Source: Phytophthora sp. 'mugwort' (lineage: Eukaryota > Oomycota > Peronosporomycetes > Peronosporales > Peronosporaceae). Taken from it: DNA of 64,000 bases. Under the pieces are notes generated by a model, which saw only the letters and a list, made by a program, of their open reading frames with translations, was not told where the DNA came from and ran no database searches. This document shows positions 12,979 to 23,108 of this stretch, piece by piece. Every line of letters starts with the position of its first letter. Within the stretch, counting starts at the first letter, position 1. The position numbers were made by a program, and so were the translations under genes. The stretch spans positions 1,178,001 through 1,242,000 of the forward strand of contig JAUCEF010000011.1 of NCBI GenBank assembly GCA_033558025.1. The letters run 5' to 3'.

Positions 12979-13624
12979 TCCTAATTCAACAACCACACCA
13001 AAACTCCTCACCTCGCTGCGTAGCTCCTACGCAGACAACCACAACTTCTACAGCATGCACCACGCGGTCACAGCCTACCGGCGCCTCCTCGCTACCGGTT
13101 CCACGCATCCGCACGCACTCAACTACCGTCCGAGGCTCAGTCGGACCTGGTTCGCTCACCCACTTGTCACGCTCTGTAGCGAACACCCAACGCTTTCCAT
13201 GGCCCCCGCGACGTCCTCAGCCGCGCCGCGGACGCACTGACGGGTCCGTCACCGGTCCTCGGTTCCAGAATGTAAGCTAAAGAAAAATCAGTAATCTACG
13301 ATCTGCGCCTATAGTCGGCGGAGCTGATAGCGATGGCGGCATTTCGCCGGTGTAGATGAGTGAACGGACAGCCGCACTGCTTCCCAGCCTGCACGACTCC
13401 CATGGCCTTGTATCTCGATCGCCAGAAGCAGTCTGGAGAGCGGAGTGTAAATTGTTTGTCTCGGTTCGGACGCAAAAGCCAATATCAAAACGTAAATACG
13501 TGTGTTGCGAGGCCGCATACAGTGAGTGGGGAGCGAGACGCTGAAGCGAGGCAGCCGATACGACAGCAGAGCCGAACAGAAGGCGAAACGAGCGCTGGTG
13601 ATGCATGGCGTGCGGCAACATAAA

Positions 13625-13728
13625 TCCGAGTGGCCGGAATCGAACCAGCGACCAATTGATTTCCGAGTATACTGAAACACAGTATAGAACACTACAGTCA
13701 ATCGCTCTACCAACTGAGCTACACTCGG
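13625..13728 (-). tRNA. tRNA-Tyr (GUA), unit 19
   Basis: Intact copy with intron. Its unit combines gtccaaggc with the 750-bp length and gatgacggc, a mosaic of two unit types. Confidence 0.96.
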
Positions 13729-14374
13729 TCCTAATTCAACAACCACACCAAAACTCCTCACCTCGCTGCGTAGCTCCTACGCAGACAACCACAACTTCTA
13801 CAGCATGCACCACGCGGTCACAGCCTACCGGCGCCTCCTCGCTACCGGTTCCACGCATCCGCACGCACTCAACTACCGTCCAAGGCTCAGTCGGACCTGG
13901 TTCGCTCACCCACTTGTCACGCTCTGTAGCGAACACCCAACGCTTTCCATGGCCCCCGCGACGTCCTCAGCCGCGCCGCGGACGCACTGACGGGTCCGCC
14001 ACCGGTCCTCGGTTCCAGAATGTAAGCTAAAGAAAAATCAGTAATCTACGATCTGCGCCTATAGTCGGCGGAGCTGATAGCGATGACGGCATTTCGCCGG
14101 TGTAGATGAGTGAACGGACAGCCGCACTGCTTCCCAGCCTGCACGACTCCCATGGCCTTGTATCTCGATCGCCAGAAGCAGTCTGGAGAGCGGAGTGTAA
14201 ATTGTTTGTCTCGGTTCGGACGCAAAAGCCAATATCAAAACGTAAATACGTGTGTTGCGAGGCCGCATACAGTGAATGGGGAGCGAGACGCTGAAGCGAG
14301 GCAGCCGATACGACAGCAGAGCCGAACAGAAGGCGAAACGAGCGCTGGTGATGCATGGCGTGCGGCAACATAAA

Positions 14375-14478
14375 TCCGAGTGGCCGGAATCGAACCAGCG
14401 ACCAATTGATTTCCGAGTATACTGAAACACAGTATAGAACACTACAGTCAATCGCTCTACCAACTGAGCTACACTCGG
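14375..14478 (-). tRNA. tRNA-Tyr (GUA), unit 20
   Basis: Intact copy with intron. Unit markers equal unit 14 (gggtccgcc, ctttccag, gctggcgatg). Confidence 0.96.
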
Positions 14479-15124
14479 TCCTAATTCAACAACCACACCA
14501 AAACTCCTCACCTCGCTGCGTAGCTCCTACGCAGACAACCACAACTTCTACAGCATGCACCACGCGGTCACAGCCTACCGGCGCCTCCTCGCTACCGGTT
14601 CCACGCATCCGCACGCACTCAACTACCGTCCGAGGCTCAGTCGGACCTGGTTCGCTCACCCACTTGTCACGCTCTGTAGCGAACACCCAACGCTTTCCAT
14701 GGCCCCCGCGACGTCCTCAGCCGCGCCGCGGACGCACTGACGGGTCCGCCACCGGTCCTCGGTTCCAGAATGTAAGCTAAAGAAAAATCAGTAATCTACG
14801 ATCTGCGCCTATAGTCGGCGGAGCTGATAGCGATGGCGGCATTTCGCCGGTGTAGATGAGTGAACGGACAGCCGCACTGCTTTCCAGCCTGCACGACTCC
14901 CATGGCCTTGTATCTCGATCGCCAGAAGCAGTCTGGAGAGCGGAGTGTAAATTGTTTGTCTCGGTTCGGACGCAAAAGCCAATATCAAAACGTAAATACG
15001 TGTGTTGCGAGGCCGCATACAGTGAATGGGGAGCGAGACGCTGAAGCGAGGCAGCCGATACGACAGCAGAGCCGAACAGAAGGCGAAACGAGCGCTGGCG
15101 ATGCATGGCGTGCGGCAACATAAA

Positions 15125-15228
15125 TCCGAGTGGCCGGAATCGAACCAGCGACCAATTGATTTCCGAGTATACTGAAACACAGTATAGAACACTACAGTCA
15201 ATCGCTCTACCAACTGAGCTACACTCGG
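15125..15228 (-). tRNA. tRNA-Tyr (GUA), unit 21
   Basis: Intact copy with intron. Unit markers equal unit 1 (caggtcc, gatgacggc), 15 kb away. Confidence 0.96.
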
Positions 15229-15874
15229 TCCTAATTCAACAACCACACCAAAACTCCTCACCTCGCTGCGTAGCTCCTACGCAGACAACCACAACTTCTA
15301 CAGCATGCACCACGCGGTCACAGCCTACCGGCGCCTCCTCGCTACCGGTTCCACGCATCCGCACGCACTCAACTACCGTCCGAGGCTCAGTCGGACCTGG
15401 TTCGCTCACCCACTTGTCACGCTCTGTAGCGAACACCCAACGCTTTCCATGGCCCCCGCGACGTCCTCAGCCGCGCCGCGGACGCACTGACAGGTCCGTC
15501 ACCGGTCCTCGGTTCCAGAATGTAAGCTAAAGAAAAATCAGTAATCTACGATCTGCGCCTATAGTCGGCGGAGCTGATAGCGATGACGGCATTTCGCCGG
15601 TGTAGATGAGTGAACGGACAGCCGCACTGCTTCCCAGCCTGCACGACTCCCATGGCCTTGTATCTCGATCGCCAGAAGCAGTCTGGAGAGCGGAGTGTAA
15701 ATTGTTTGTCTCGGTTCGGACGCAAAAGCCAATATCAAAACGTAAATACGTGTGTTGCGAGGCCGCATACAGTGAATGGGGAGCGAGACGCTGAAGCGAG
15801 GCAGCCGATACGACAGCAGAGCCGAACAGAAGGCGAAACGAGCGCTGGTGATGCATGGCGTGCGGCAACATAAA

Positions 15875-15978
15875 TCCGAGTGGCCGGAATCGAACCAGCG
15901 ACCAATTGATTTCCGAGTATACTGAAACACAGTATAGAACACTACAGTCAATCGCTCTACCAACTGAGCTACACTCGG
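15875..15978 (-). tRNA. tRNA-Tyr (GUA), unit 22
   Basis: Intact copy with intron in a consensus unit like unit 2. Confidence 0.96.
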
Positions 15979-16624
15979 TCCTAATTCAACAACCACACCA
16001 AAACTCCTCACCTCGCTGCGTAGCTCCTACGCAGACAACCACAACTTCTACAGCATGCACCACGCGGTCACAGCCTACCGGCGCCTCCTCGCTACCGGTT
16101 CCACGCATCCGCACGCACTCAACTACCGTCCGAGGCTCAGTCGGACCTGGTTCGCTCACCCACTTGTCACGCTCTGTAGCGAACACCCAACGCTTTCCAT
16201 GGCCCCCGCGACGTCCTCAGCCGCGCCGCGGACGCACTGACGGGTCCGTCACCGGTCCTCGGTTCCAGAATGTAAGCTAAAGAAAAATCAGTAATCTACG
16301 ATCTGCGCCTATAGTCGGCGGAGCTGATAGCGATGGCGGCATTTCGCCGGTGTAGATGAGTGAACGGACAGCCGCACTGCTTCCCAGCCTGCACGACTCC
16401 CATGGCCTTGTATCTCGATCGCCAGAAGCAGTCTGGAGAGCGGAGTGTAAATTGTTTGTCTCGGTTCGGACGCAAAAGCCAATATCAAAACGTAAATACG
16501 TGTGTTGCGAGGCCGCATACAGTGAATGGGGAGCGAGACGCTGAAGCGAGGCAGCCGATACGACAGCAGAGCCGAACAGAAGGCGAAACGAGCGCTGGTG
16601 ATGCATGGCGTGCGGCAACATAAA

Positions 16625-16728
16625 TCCGAGTGGCCGGAATCGAACCAGCGACCAATTGATTTCCGAGTATACTGAAACACAGTATAGAACACTACAGTCA
16701 ATCGCTCTACCAACTGAGCTACACTCGG
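16625..16728 (-). tRNA. tRNA-Tyr (GUA), unit 23
   Basis: Intact copy with intron. Unit has gtgagtgggg. Confidence 0.96.
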
Positions 16729-17374
16729 TCCTAATTCAACAACCACACCAAAACTCCTCACCTCGCTGCGTAGCTCCTACGCAGACAACCACAACTTCTA
16801 CAGCATGCACCACGCGGTCACAGCCTACCGGCGCCTCCTCGCTACCGGTTCCACGCATCCGCACGCACTCAACTACCGTCCGAGGCTCAGTCGGACCTGG
16901 TTCGCTCACCCACTTGTCACGCTCTGTAGCGAACACCCAACGCTTTCCATGGCCCCCGCGACGTCCTCAGCCGCGCCGCGGACGCACTGACGGGTCCGTC
17001 ACCGGTCCTCGGTTCCAGAATGTAAGCTAAAGAAAAATCAGTAATCTACGATCTGCGCCTATAGTCGGCGGAGCTGATAGCGATGGCGGCATTTCGCCGG
17101 TGTAGATGAGTGAACGGACAGCCGCACTGCTTCCCAGCCTGCACGACTCCCATGGCCTTGTATCTCGATCGCCAGAAGCAGTCTGGAGAGCGGAGTGTAA
17201 ATTGTTTGTCTCGGTTCGGACGCAAAAGCCAATATCAAAACGTAAATACGTGTGTTGCGAGGCCGCATACAGTGAGTGGGGAGCGAGACGCTGAAGCGAG
17301 GCAGCCGATACGACAGCAGAGCCGAACAGAAGGCGAAACGAGCGCTGGTGATGCATGGCGTGCGGCAACATAAA

Positions 17375-17478
17375 TCCGAGTGGCCGGAATCGAACCAGCG
17401 ACCAATTGATTTCCGAGTATACTGAAACACAGTATAGAACACTACAGTCAATCGCTCTACCAACTGAGCTACACTCGG
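17375..17478 (-). tRNA. tRNA-Tyr (GUA), unit 24
   Basis: Intact copy with intron in a 747-bp unit with gtccaaggc. Confidence 0.96.
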
Positions 17479-18121
17479 TCCTAATTCAACAACCACACCA
17501 AAACTCCTCACCTCGCTGCGTAGCTCCTACGCAGACAACCACAACTTCTACAGCATGCACCACGCGGTCACAGCCTACCGGCGCCTCCTCGCTACCGGTT
17601 CCACGCATCCGCACGCACTCAACTACCGTCCAAGGCTCAGTCGGACCTGGTTCGCTCACCCACTTGTCACGCTCTGTAGCGAACACCCAACGCTTTCCAT
17701 GGCCCCCGCGACGTCCTCAGCCGCGCCGCGGACGCACTGACGGGTCCGCCACCGGTCCTCGGTTCCAGAATGTAAGCTAAAGAAAAATCAGTAATCTACG
17801 ATCTGCGCCTATAGTCGGCGGCTGATAGCGATGGCGGCATTTCGCCGGTGTAGATGAGTGAACGGACAGCCGCACTGCTTCCCAGCCTGCACGACTCCCA
17901 TGGCCTTGTATCTCGATCGCCAGAAGCAGTCTGGAGAGCGGAGTGTAAATTGTTTGTCTCGGTTCGGACGCAAAAGCCAATATCAAAACGTAAATACGTG
18001 TGTTGCGAGGCCGCATACAGTGAATGGGAGCGAGACGCTGAAGCGAGGCAGCCGATACGACAGCAGAGCCGACCAGAAGGCGAAACGAGCGCTGGTGATG
18101 CATGGCGTGCGGCAACATAAA

Positions 18122-18225
18122 TCCGAGTGGCCGGAATCGAACCAGCGACCAATTGATTTCCGAGTATACTGAAACACAGTATAGAACACTACAGTCAATC
18201 GCTCTACCAACTGAGCTACACTCGG
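18122..18225 (-). tRNA. tRNA-Tyr (GUA), unit 25 (last, truncated unit)
   Basis: Intact copy with intron. Its unit has the gacggcatc marker of unit 8 and ends at about 18476, where copia sequence takes over, so the tRNA keeps only about 250 bp of upstream unit sequence. Confidence 0.96.
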
Positions 18226-18476
18226 TCCTAATTCAACAACCACACCAAAACTCCTCACCTCGCTGCGTAGCTCCTACGCAGACAACCACAACTTCTACAG
18301 CATGCACCACGCGGTCACAGCCTACCGGCGCCTCCTCGCTACCGGTTCCACGCATCCGCACGCACTCAACTACCGTCCGAGGCTCAGTCGGACCTGGTTC
18401 GCTCACCCACTTGTCACGCTCTGTAGCGAACACCCAACGCTTTCCATGGCCCCCGCGACGGCATCAGCCGCGCCGC

Positions 18477-19240
18477 AGAAGTTTGGTGTGGAAAAATGCA
18501 AGGATACGCTTATGCCGGCTGACAGCAACTCGAGACTGGTCAAGGTATCGGACGATGATGTGTGCGTCTCAAAGCGTCCGTATCACGAACTAGTGGGTGC
18601 ACTGATGTACGTGGCAACTTGCACACGTTCAGATATTTCACACGCAATGGGTGAAGTGGCCAAATTTTGCGAGCGCCACAACAAAAGCCACTGGGTGGCA
18701 GCGAAGCGCATTTTGTAGTATCTGAAGACGACCCAAGAGCTCAGAGTTGTGTTTAATGGTTCGGTCAAGGGGAGAGCTTGTGGGTTTTGCGGAAGCAAAC
18801 TGGGCTGGCGACCTCGACACGCGACGCTCGACTACTGGCTACGTATTTTTTTGAACGGCAGCGCGATATCGTGGAAGTCCAAGCGCCAACCCACTGTGGC
18901 TACATCAAGTACTGAAGCAGAGTATATGAGCCTCTACAGTGCGACTCAAGAAGCTGTGTGGCTGCGACTACTGCTCAAGGACATGGGCTTCAAGGACCAA
19001 GGTGCTACGAAAATATATCAAGATAATCAAGGGTGCATCGCACTGGCCAAGAACCCAGTGTATCACACACGCAGGAAGCACATCGACATCAAGTTCCACT
19101 TTCTGCGTGAGAAGATTGAGTGCGCGGTTATCACTTTGGAGTACAAGCCAACCGATGAGATGGTTGCTGATGGCATGACAAAGGCGCTAGCGCGTGACAA
19201 GCATCGCAAGTTCGTCGTAGGACTCTGCATGGAAGAATGA
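18477..19240 (+). pseudogene. Ty1/copia reverse transcriptase C-terminus and RNase H (broken)
   Basis: The translation after the array junction reads as the end of a copia-type polyprotein: a KFG..KC stretch, YHELVGALMYVATCTRSD, then SSTEAEYMSL, QDNQGCIALAKNP and HIDIKFHFLRE, all familiar copia RT/RNase H motifs. It is broken by an in-frame TAG at 18716-18718 and by a shifted segment between about 18771 and 18852, the second shift falling in a T7 run. It ends with a natural stop at 19240. Integrase and most of the RT are missing, because the tRNA array begins where they should be. Confidence 0.85.
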
Positions 19241-19261
19241 GGAAGCAGCAGCACGCACATC

Positions 19262-19404
19262 AAGGGAGAGTGTTGGCAGGTGATGTTGCGTGTGTTGAAG
19301 TGCCGGTTTGCATATGTGTGTGGGTTTGCGTGAGTTATGTGGATTTTGGTATGGATATGCATTCATGATTACTATTTTGGTATGGATATGCATTCATGAT
19401 TACT
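19262..19404 (+). repeat. Copia polypurine tract and start of 3' LTR, with a 31-bp tandem duplication
   Basis: Twenty bases after the copia stop, the purine run aagggagag (19262-19270) is followed by TGTTGG, the usual polypurine tract/LTR junction. The LTR end is not obvious. A 31-bp direct tandem duplication lies at 19343-19373 and 19374-19404. Confidence 0.5.
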
Positions 19405-19410
19405 AGACTA

Positions 19411-19496
19411 AATGCTTTCTATAGCTCAGCTGGTTTAGTCTCTCTATGCGAGCCAGCAGTTAGCGGGTTCGAGTCCCGCTTTGACCACAATTTTTG
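19411..19496 (+). pseudogene. tRNA-like Pol III unit (tRNA pseudogene or SINE head)
   Basis: It has an A box (tagctcagctgg at about 19422), a B box inside a perfect T-arm (gcggg ttcgagt cccgc) and a run of five T at 19491-19495 that would end Pol III transcription. The acceptor sequences do not pair and the anticodon arm is poor with no T33, so it is not a working tRNA. A degraded tRNA or a tRNA-derived SINE head fits best. Confidence 0.45.
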
Positions 19497-19779
19497 CATC
19501 TTCCCACTATACATATGGGATACCTGATGGGATTAGAAAACTCACCAAAGACAGTAGAAGAAATGAGCTAGGAAGGTAGAGAACAATAACGACATCAATC
19601 CCACTCACTTTTGGTTTTGCAACCTCGCCAAGAAGCCTTCTTCATCAGCTCGCTCCGCGCGCTCTTCCTCTCCTACTTTTACCTTGTGAGATGCGAGCGG
19701 AAGATTTTGACCCGTTTCCTCGCCCTAACACGCTCAATCTCAGGTAGCACCAACCTCGGCGAGCGCAAATAAATCGAAA

Positions 19780-20056
19780 CGGAAGCATGTCGCCAAGGTG
19801 TTGACGAGACGATCAACAAGATAGTCCGCAAGCTTAGCGGACCACTATTCAAGTACACTGATGCGAGCTGGGTTCCTACAACGTCTGAAGCAGCCGAGCG
19901 ATTCTTTTCGACCGTTAAAAGCACTGTCGGATACTTACCGAAAAGCATGAGCCACGAGGCACTCGAAATACGTTTTTAAAGCTGAACTGGGATCTAGTGG
20001 ACCTTGGAGATGTGTCGAAGGTCATCGAGCAATCCAAAGACAAGGAAGACCCGTAG
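19780..20056 (+). pseudogene. hAT transposase C-terminal fragment
   Basis: The plus-strand translation from about 19808 contains TSEAAERFFSTVKSTVGYLP and LEIRF, then (after one frameshift at about 19973-19978) LKLNWDLVDLGDV, ending at a stop at 20054-20056. This matches the dimerisation region (hATC) at the end of hAT transposases. No upstream transposase domain remains. Confidence 0.7.
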
Positions 20057-20399
20057 GTTAGGACCAGGGGCCGAAAAAAATAACTGCAATACAATAAATA
20101 ACTGATTGCTTTGATTGAATTTTTTATAATTTGGTTTCGCCTCGTTCAATACAATACCAAATTGCCCCAATTATTGGCAATACATATGACAACAGGTGCG
20201 AATGACTGGCCACTGGAGCCCCACCAGCAGATCATAACTCGATGATTCCACAGGGCAGCTACGATGAATTCACTGGTGGAGTTCTCCACATCACATCCAC
20301 ACCAACAAAACCTTGACTGGCAAGAAATGCTCTCAGAGCTGCCTCTCGCTGCAATTCCGCACAGCGCTCGATCCCGTAAAACCACCATCATCTAACTCC

Positions 20400-21867
20400 C
20401 ATCAGCTACAAATGGTCTCCAACAAGCATATTTCTGCCTTCGCTTCGCTCGGTCAAGGCCAGTTCCGCTGTAGCCTGTGCGGCAACAGGGTAGCGGGATC
20501 CGGCTACTCCAACGTGACGGCACACCTGACAGGAAAGAACGGCGGCTACGAAGATCAGTTCGCGTCACCTGAGCAACTCAAGTCGTCTTTAAGCTTTTGG
20601 TTTGTAGCCGAGGAAACAAGCCGTTTGTACCAGTGGATCGGTGGATCATTGAGAGGAACATGCCTGTGCACGAAGTCGAGGATGTGTTCACTTGGACTAT
20701 GAATAAGCTACGACCCGTCACTGCGAGGGGTGTGACGAAGTGCATGACAGGCATTGCTATCGAGGTCGGTAAGCTGCTCGAAAGGAGCTGGAAACCCTCT
20801 TCGGCCAAACATTCGACGGCTGGTCAGATGCTGGCGTGCATTACGCCGCACTCTTGCTGTATACGAGCTGGATGGAACGCTGTCCGTACCGCTGTTAGGC
20901 CTATCTCCGCTCGCAGATAGAACGCAGACTGCCGATGCTCACGTCCGGCTGTTCGAGAGCATCCTCGATGTCTACGAAAAGACGAGGGACATTGTGAGGT
21001 TCTGGTTGGCGACAACTGTAGCACCAACCTATGCATTGCGAACAAGATGGGCGTGCCTCCGGTGGGTGCACCAGCCACCTGTTTAACGCTGTCAACAAGT
21101 TCCTGGTGCCATATGAGGATTTGCTGGACGACGTGCACGCTCTTATGGTGAGCTGCGCAACGATAACAACTTCGCGGAGTTGGAAAACACACAGAGTTCC
21201 ATCCGGTCAAGTGGAATGTCCCTCACCGGTACATCCGGATTTGCGCCGAGATCAAGAAGGTCGACGCAGTTGAAGAAATGATCTCAACGGGTGCCAAGCA
21301 CAGAAAGTTGGTCGCTTTGTTCGACCATCTGAAGAAGTTTAACAGCATCTGCAAGCGACGGCAGTGTGATGACACAGATATGGCAGAAGTGTGTCTCATT
21401 TTCGATGGTCTTATCGCGGAGTATCCTGTCATGGCAGAACATCTAAAGTCGACGGCTAACGTTTTGATCGTTCATGCACCCGCTTCAAATCCGGTATCGT
21501 CAAGGTGGTCGCTGGAACAGCGCTCACATCGGCGGAGACAGCTGTGTTGAAGCGGTTTGAAGTGGCCCAGCCAATTGGCAAGAAACGAACCGACTGTGAA
21601 GAGGACTACGCTTCGTTGCTGCTTCAATGCAAGGGGAAGAAACGCAAGTACCCATCGTGTTCTTCCTGCTACTCGCCGCTCGTGAGCAAGGCCCAACCAA
21701 CGTCAAAAACTGTGGAGAGAATGTTCTCGAAGTGTAAGCTCGTATTGACCCTGGAGCGGCGCTCTATGCGTCCGCCAAATTTCGAGCAGCTTTCGTTTCT
21801 TCGGGTCAACCGCAGCATATGGGACGCGACGACCGTAGTTCGTGTAAGCAGCGAAACTTGCAGCTAG
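20400..21867 (+). pseudogene. hAT-family transposase with BED zinc finger, multiple frameshifts
   Basis: Segments in changing frames read as one hAT transposase. A BED-type finger (F.C.LCG..V, then a His in TAHLTGKNGG) lies at about 20410-20560. A WIIERNMPVHEVED region follows at about 20630-20710. The core has the fDGWSD-like stretch in another frame at about 20812-20835. The hATC end (SKTVERMFSKCKLVLT, FEQLSFLRVNRSIWD) lies at 21700-21830, with a stop at 21867. At least four frame changes make it inactive. The fragment at 19780 belongs to a different hAT family by its C-terminal sequence. Confidence 0.8.
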
Positions 21868-22096
21868 CTTCGTGAATAGTAATACATTACCTCACGCTTA
21901 CGTCTACATCCCTGTTATTTTTTTGTGACTTTGTTATTACAGTATATCGTCAGATCTTTCTGGGAACTCTAAAATGAATCGTAACATTGTTGTTCCACAC
22001 TTCAGCTGTACAATTCAGGTATTTCGATACTTGGAACTTAATATTGGAGGAGGAGAAGCATTTCAGATCCGGTTGGTAGCTGCCGTAGTGTGTATC

Positions 22097-22111
22097 ACCC
22101 TCTGAAACGAT
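22097..22111. repeat. Left 15-bp target-site duplication of LINE tail copy
   Basis: accctctgaaacgat occurs here and again at 23094-23108, immediately outside the shared LINE-tail sequence. Confidence 0.75.
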
Positions 22112-23093
22112 AGAAGAGACGCCTGTGGCCCGAAGGTAAGGCCACAAGCTCAAGGATTCATCCTATGTCTTACAATCCGCCGCCGGCGTGCTCGGCCATT
22201 ACTGGCTTCAGTCTCCACCACTTTCACGCCCATACGCCAAGTTACCGGCTCCATTTGCCGATCGCTTAGCGGGCGTTGCCTTATGTCTGCTGTACCCGAA
22301 GGTGGTGTGGATTTTTGAACCCAGGCGGGGCCCCACGTTAGCGGACAGGCGGGTGAAGAACGCGACACGCTACAGACGCTTACGCGTGTTATGGCATGCA
22401 TGACATCACTGGACTACTCTTTGGATCGAGGTCTAGAACGGCGCCATACTCCCGAGCCGCGCGTACTACCAGGCCTACAAGCCCATGAGACGACGACTGG
22501 GAGGCTTTGCCCCTCTAGACCACGACCCTCATCTCTCCTACTGAAGTGCCTGGTCAAGCAGTCTTAAGAACTACCGGGTCTAACCGTGCTTCCAGGCCTA
22601 CAGCCCATGCATGAGACGGCGCCCAGTAGCCCCCAAGACCACCAGTCCAGTCACAAGACCAGATATCCCAACCTTCGCGGCCAAACCCCAACCATCGTCC
22701 GAAAGGTCTAGTCGGCCCGGGGATTGAACCCTGGTCGCTTCCGTCCGACACTGGATGCTTAACCAGCTGAGCTATCTGAGCTCACTAGAAGTAGGTGGCT
22801 CACCACCACCTGGTTCATCGGGTTATACTTGGTTTTTGTATAGACCCCATCGGAAAGGTCCTGTAAATGTCCAACTCGGCCCAGAGACGTCTCGGGACGT
22901 CCACCAGTTTCCTCCTGGACACTAAAATGGGTCTTTCAGGGTACCCACTTTCGAGAAAATGGACCTTTTTGGACACCAATTGAATACTTCGTACTCAATT
23001 TGTGGGTCCACATGACCCAAATCGATCCCAAATAACAAGTAGGGTAGCTAAGTGGGTTGCTTACTAGCCTTAAAGTGTAATGTACTTTTGTTA
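22112..23093 (+). mobile_element. 5'-truncated LINE copy (3' tail only)
   Basis: From gaagagacgcctgtgg onward this matches 61028-61963, the 3' end of the LINE that starts near 55 kb, through ttgcttact at 23066. It carries no coding sequence of that LINE. Both ends are flanked by a 15-bp direct repeat, which is what target-primed reverse transcription with 5' truncation produces. The last 27 bp (23067-23093) are not in the other copy and may be the original tail. Confidence 0.75.
22710..22781 (-). pseudogene. Antisense tRNA-like module in LINE tail, copy A
   Basis: On the minus strand there is an A box (tagctcagctgg) and a B box (ggttcaatccc) at tRNA spacing, with a recognisable D-arm and T-arm. 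The acceptor ends do not pair. The same module lies in the same place in copy B (61624-61694). It is probably tRNA-derived, as in a SINE head; which tRNA it came from I cannot settle. Confidence 0.5.
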
Positions 23094-23108
23094 ACCCTCT
23101 GAAACGAT
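23094..23108. repeat. Right 15-bp target-site duplication of LINE tail copy
   Basis: Exact repeat of 22097-22111. Confidence 0.75.

Larger units (their letters stand above)
1..18476. repeat. Tandem array of ~25 units of 750/747 bp, each with a tRNA-Tyr gene
   Basis: Unit starts repeat every 750 bp, with four 747-bp intervals (3114-3861, 3861-4608, 4608-5355, 17355-18102). Units differ at only about ten sites. The 747-bp form lacks two bases in the stretch around 3580 and one G in the G-run around 3786, and carries an A-to-C change in gccgaacag. The array extends beyond the left edge and breaks off at 18476 inside unit 25, where copia sequence begins. The only gene I recognise in a unit is the minus-strand tRNA-Tyr. 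Other unit landmarks are an 8-bp perfect hairpin (ctgcgtag/ctacgcag) just upstream of each tRNA, and a 6-bp hairpin (gtccga/tcggac) further upstream. The long ORFs in both strands repeat only because the DNA does. Confidence 0.98.

Noticed and set aside
1..18476. CRISPR array
   Set aside because: The repeat is continuous 750-bp DNA without unique spacers, and the genome is eukaryotic.
22150..22751. Minus-strand ORFs of 65-83 aa in the LINE tail, repeated at 61 kb
   Set aside because: They coincide with shared non-coding tail sequence and the tRNA-like module; the similarity is due to the repeat.
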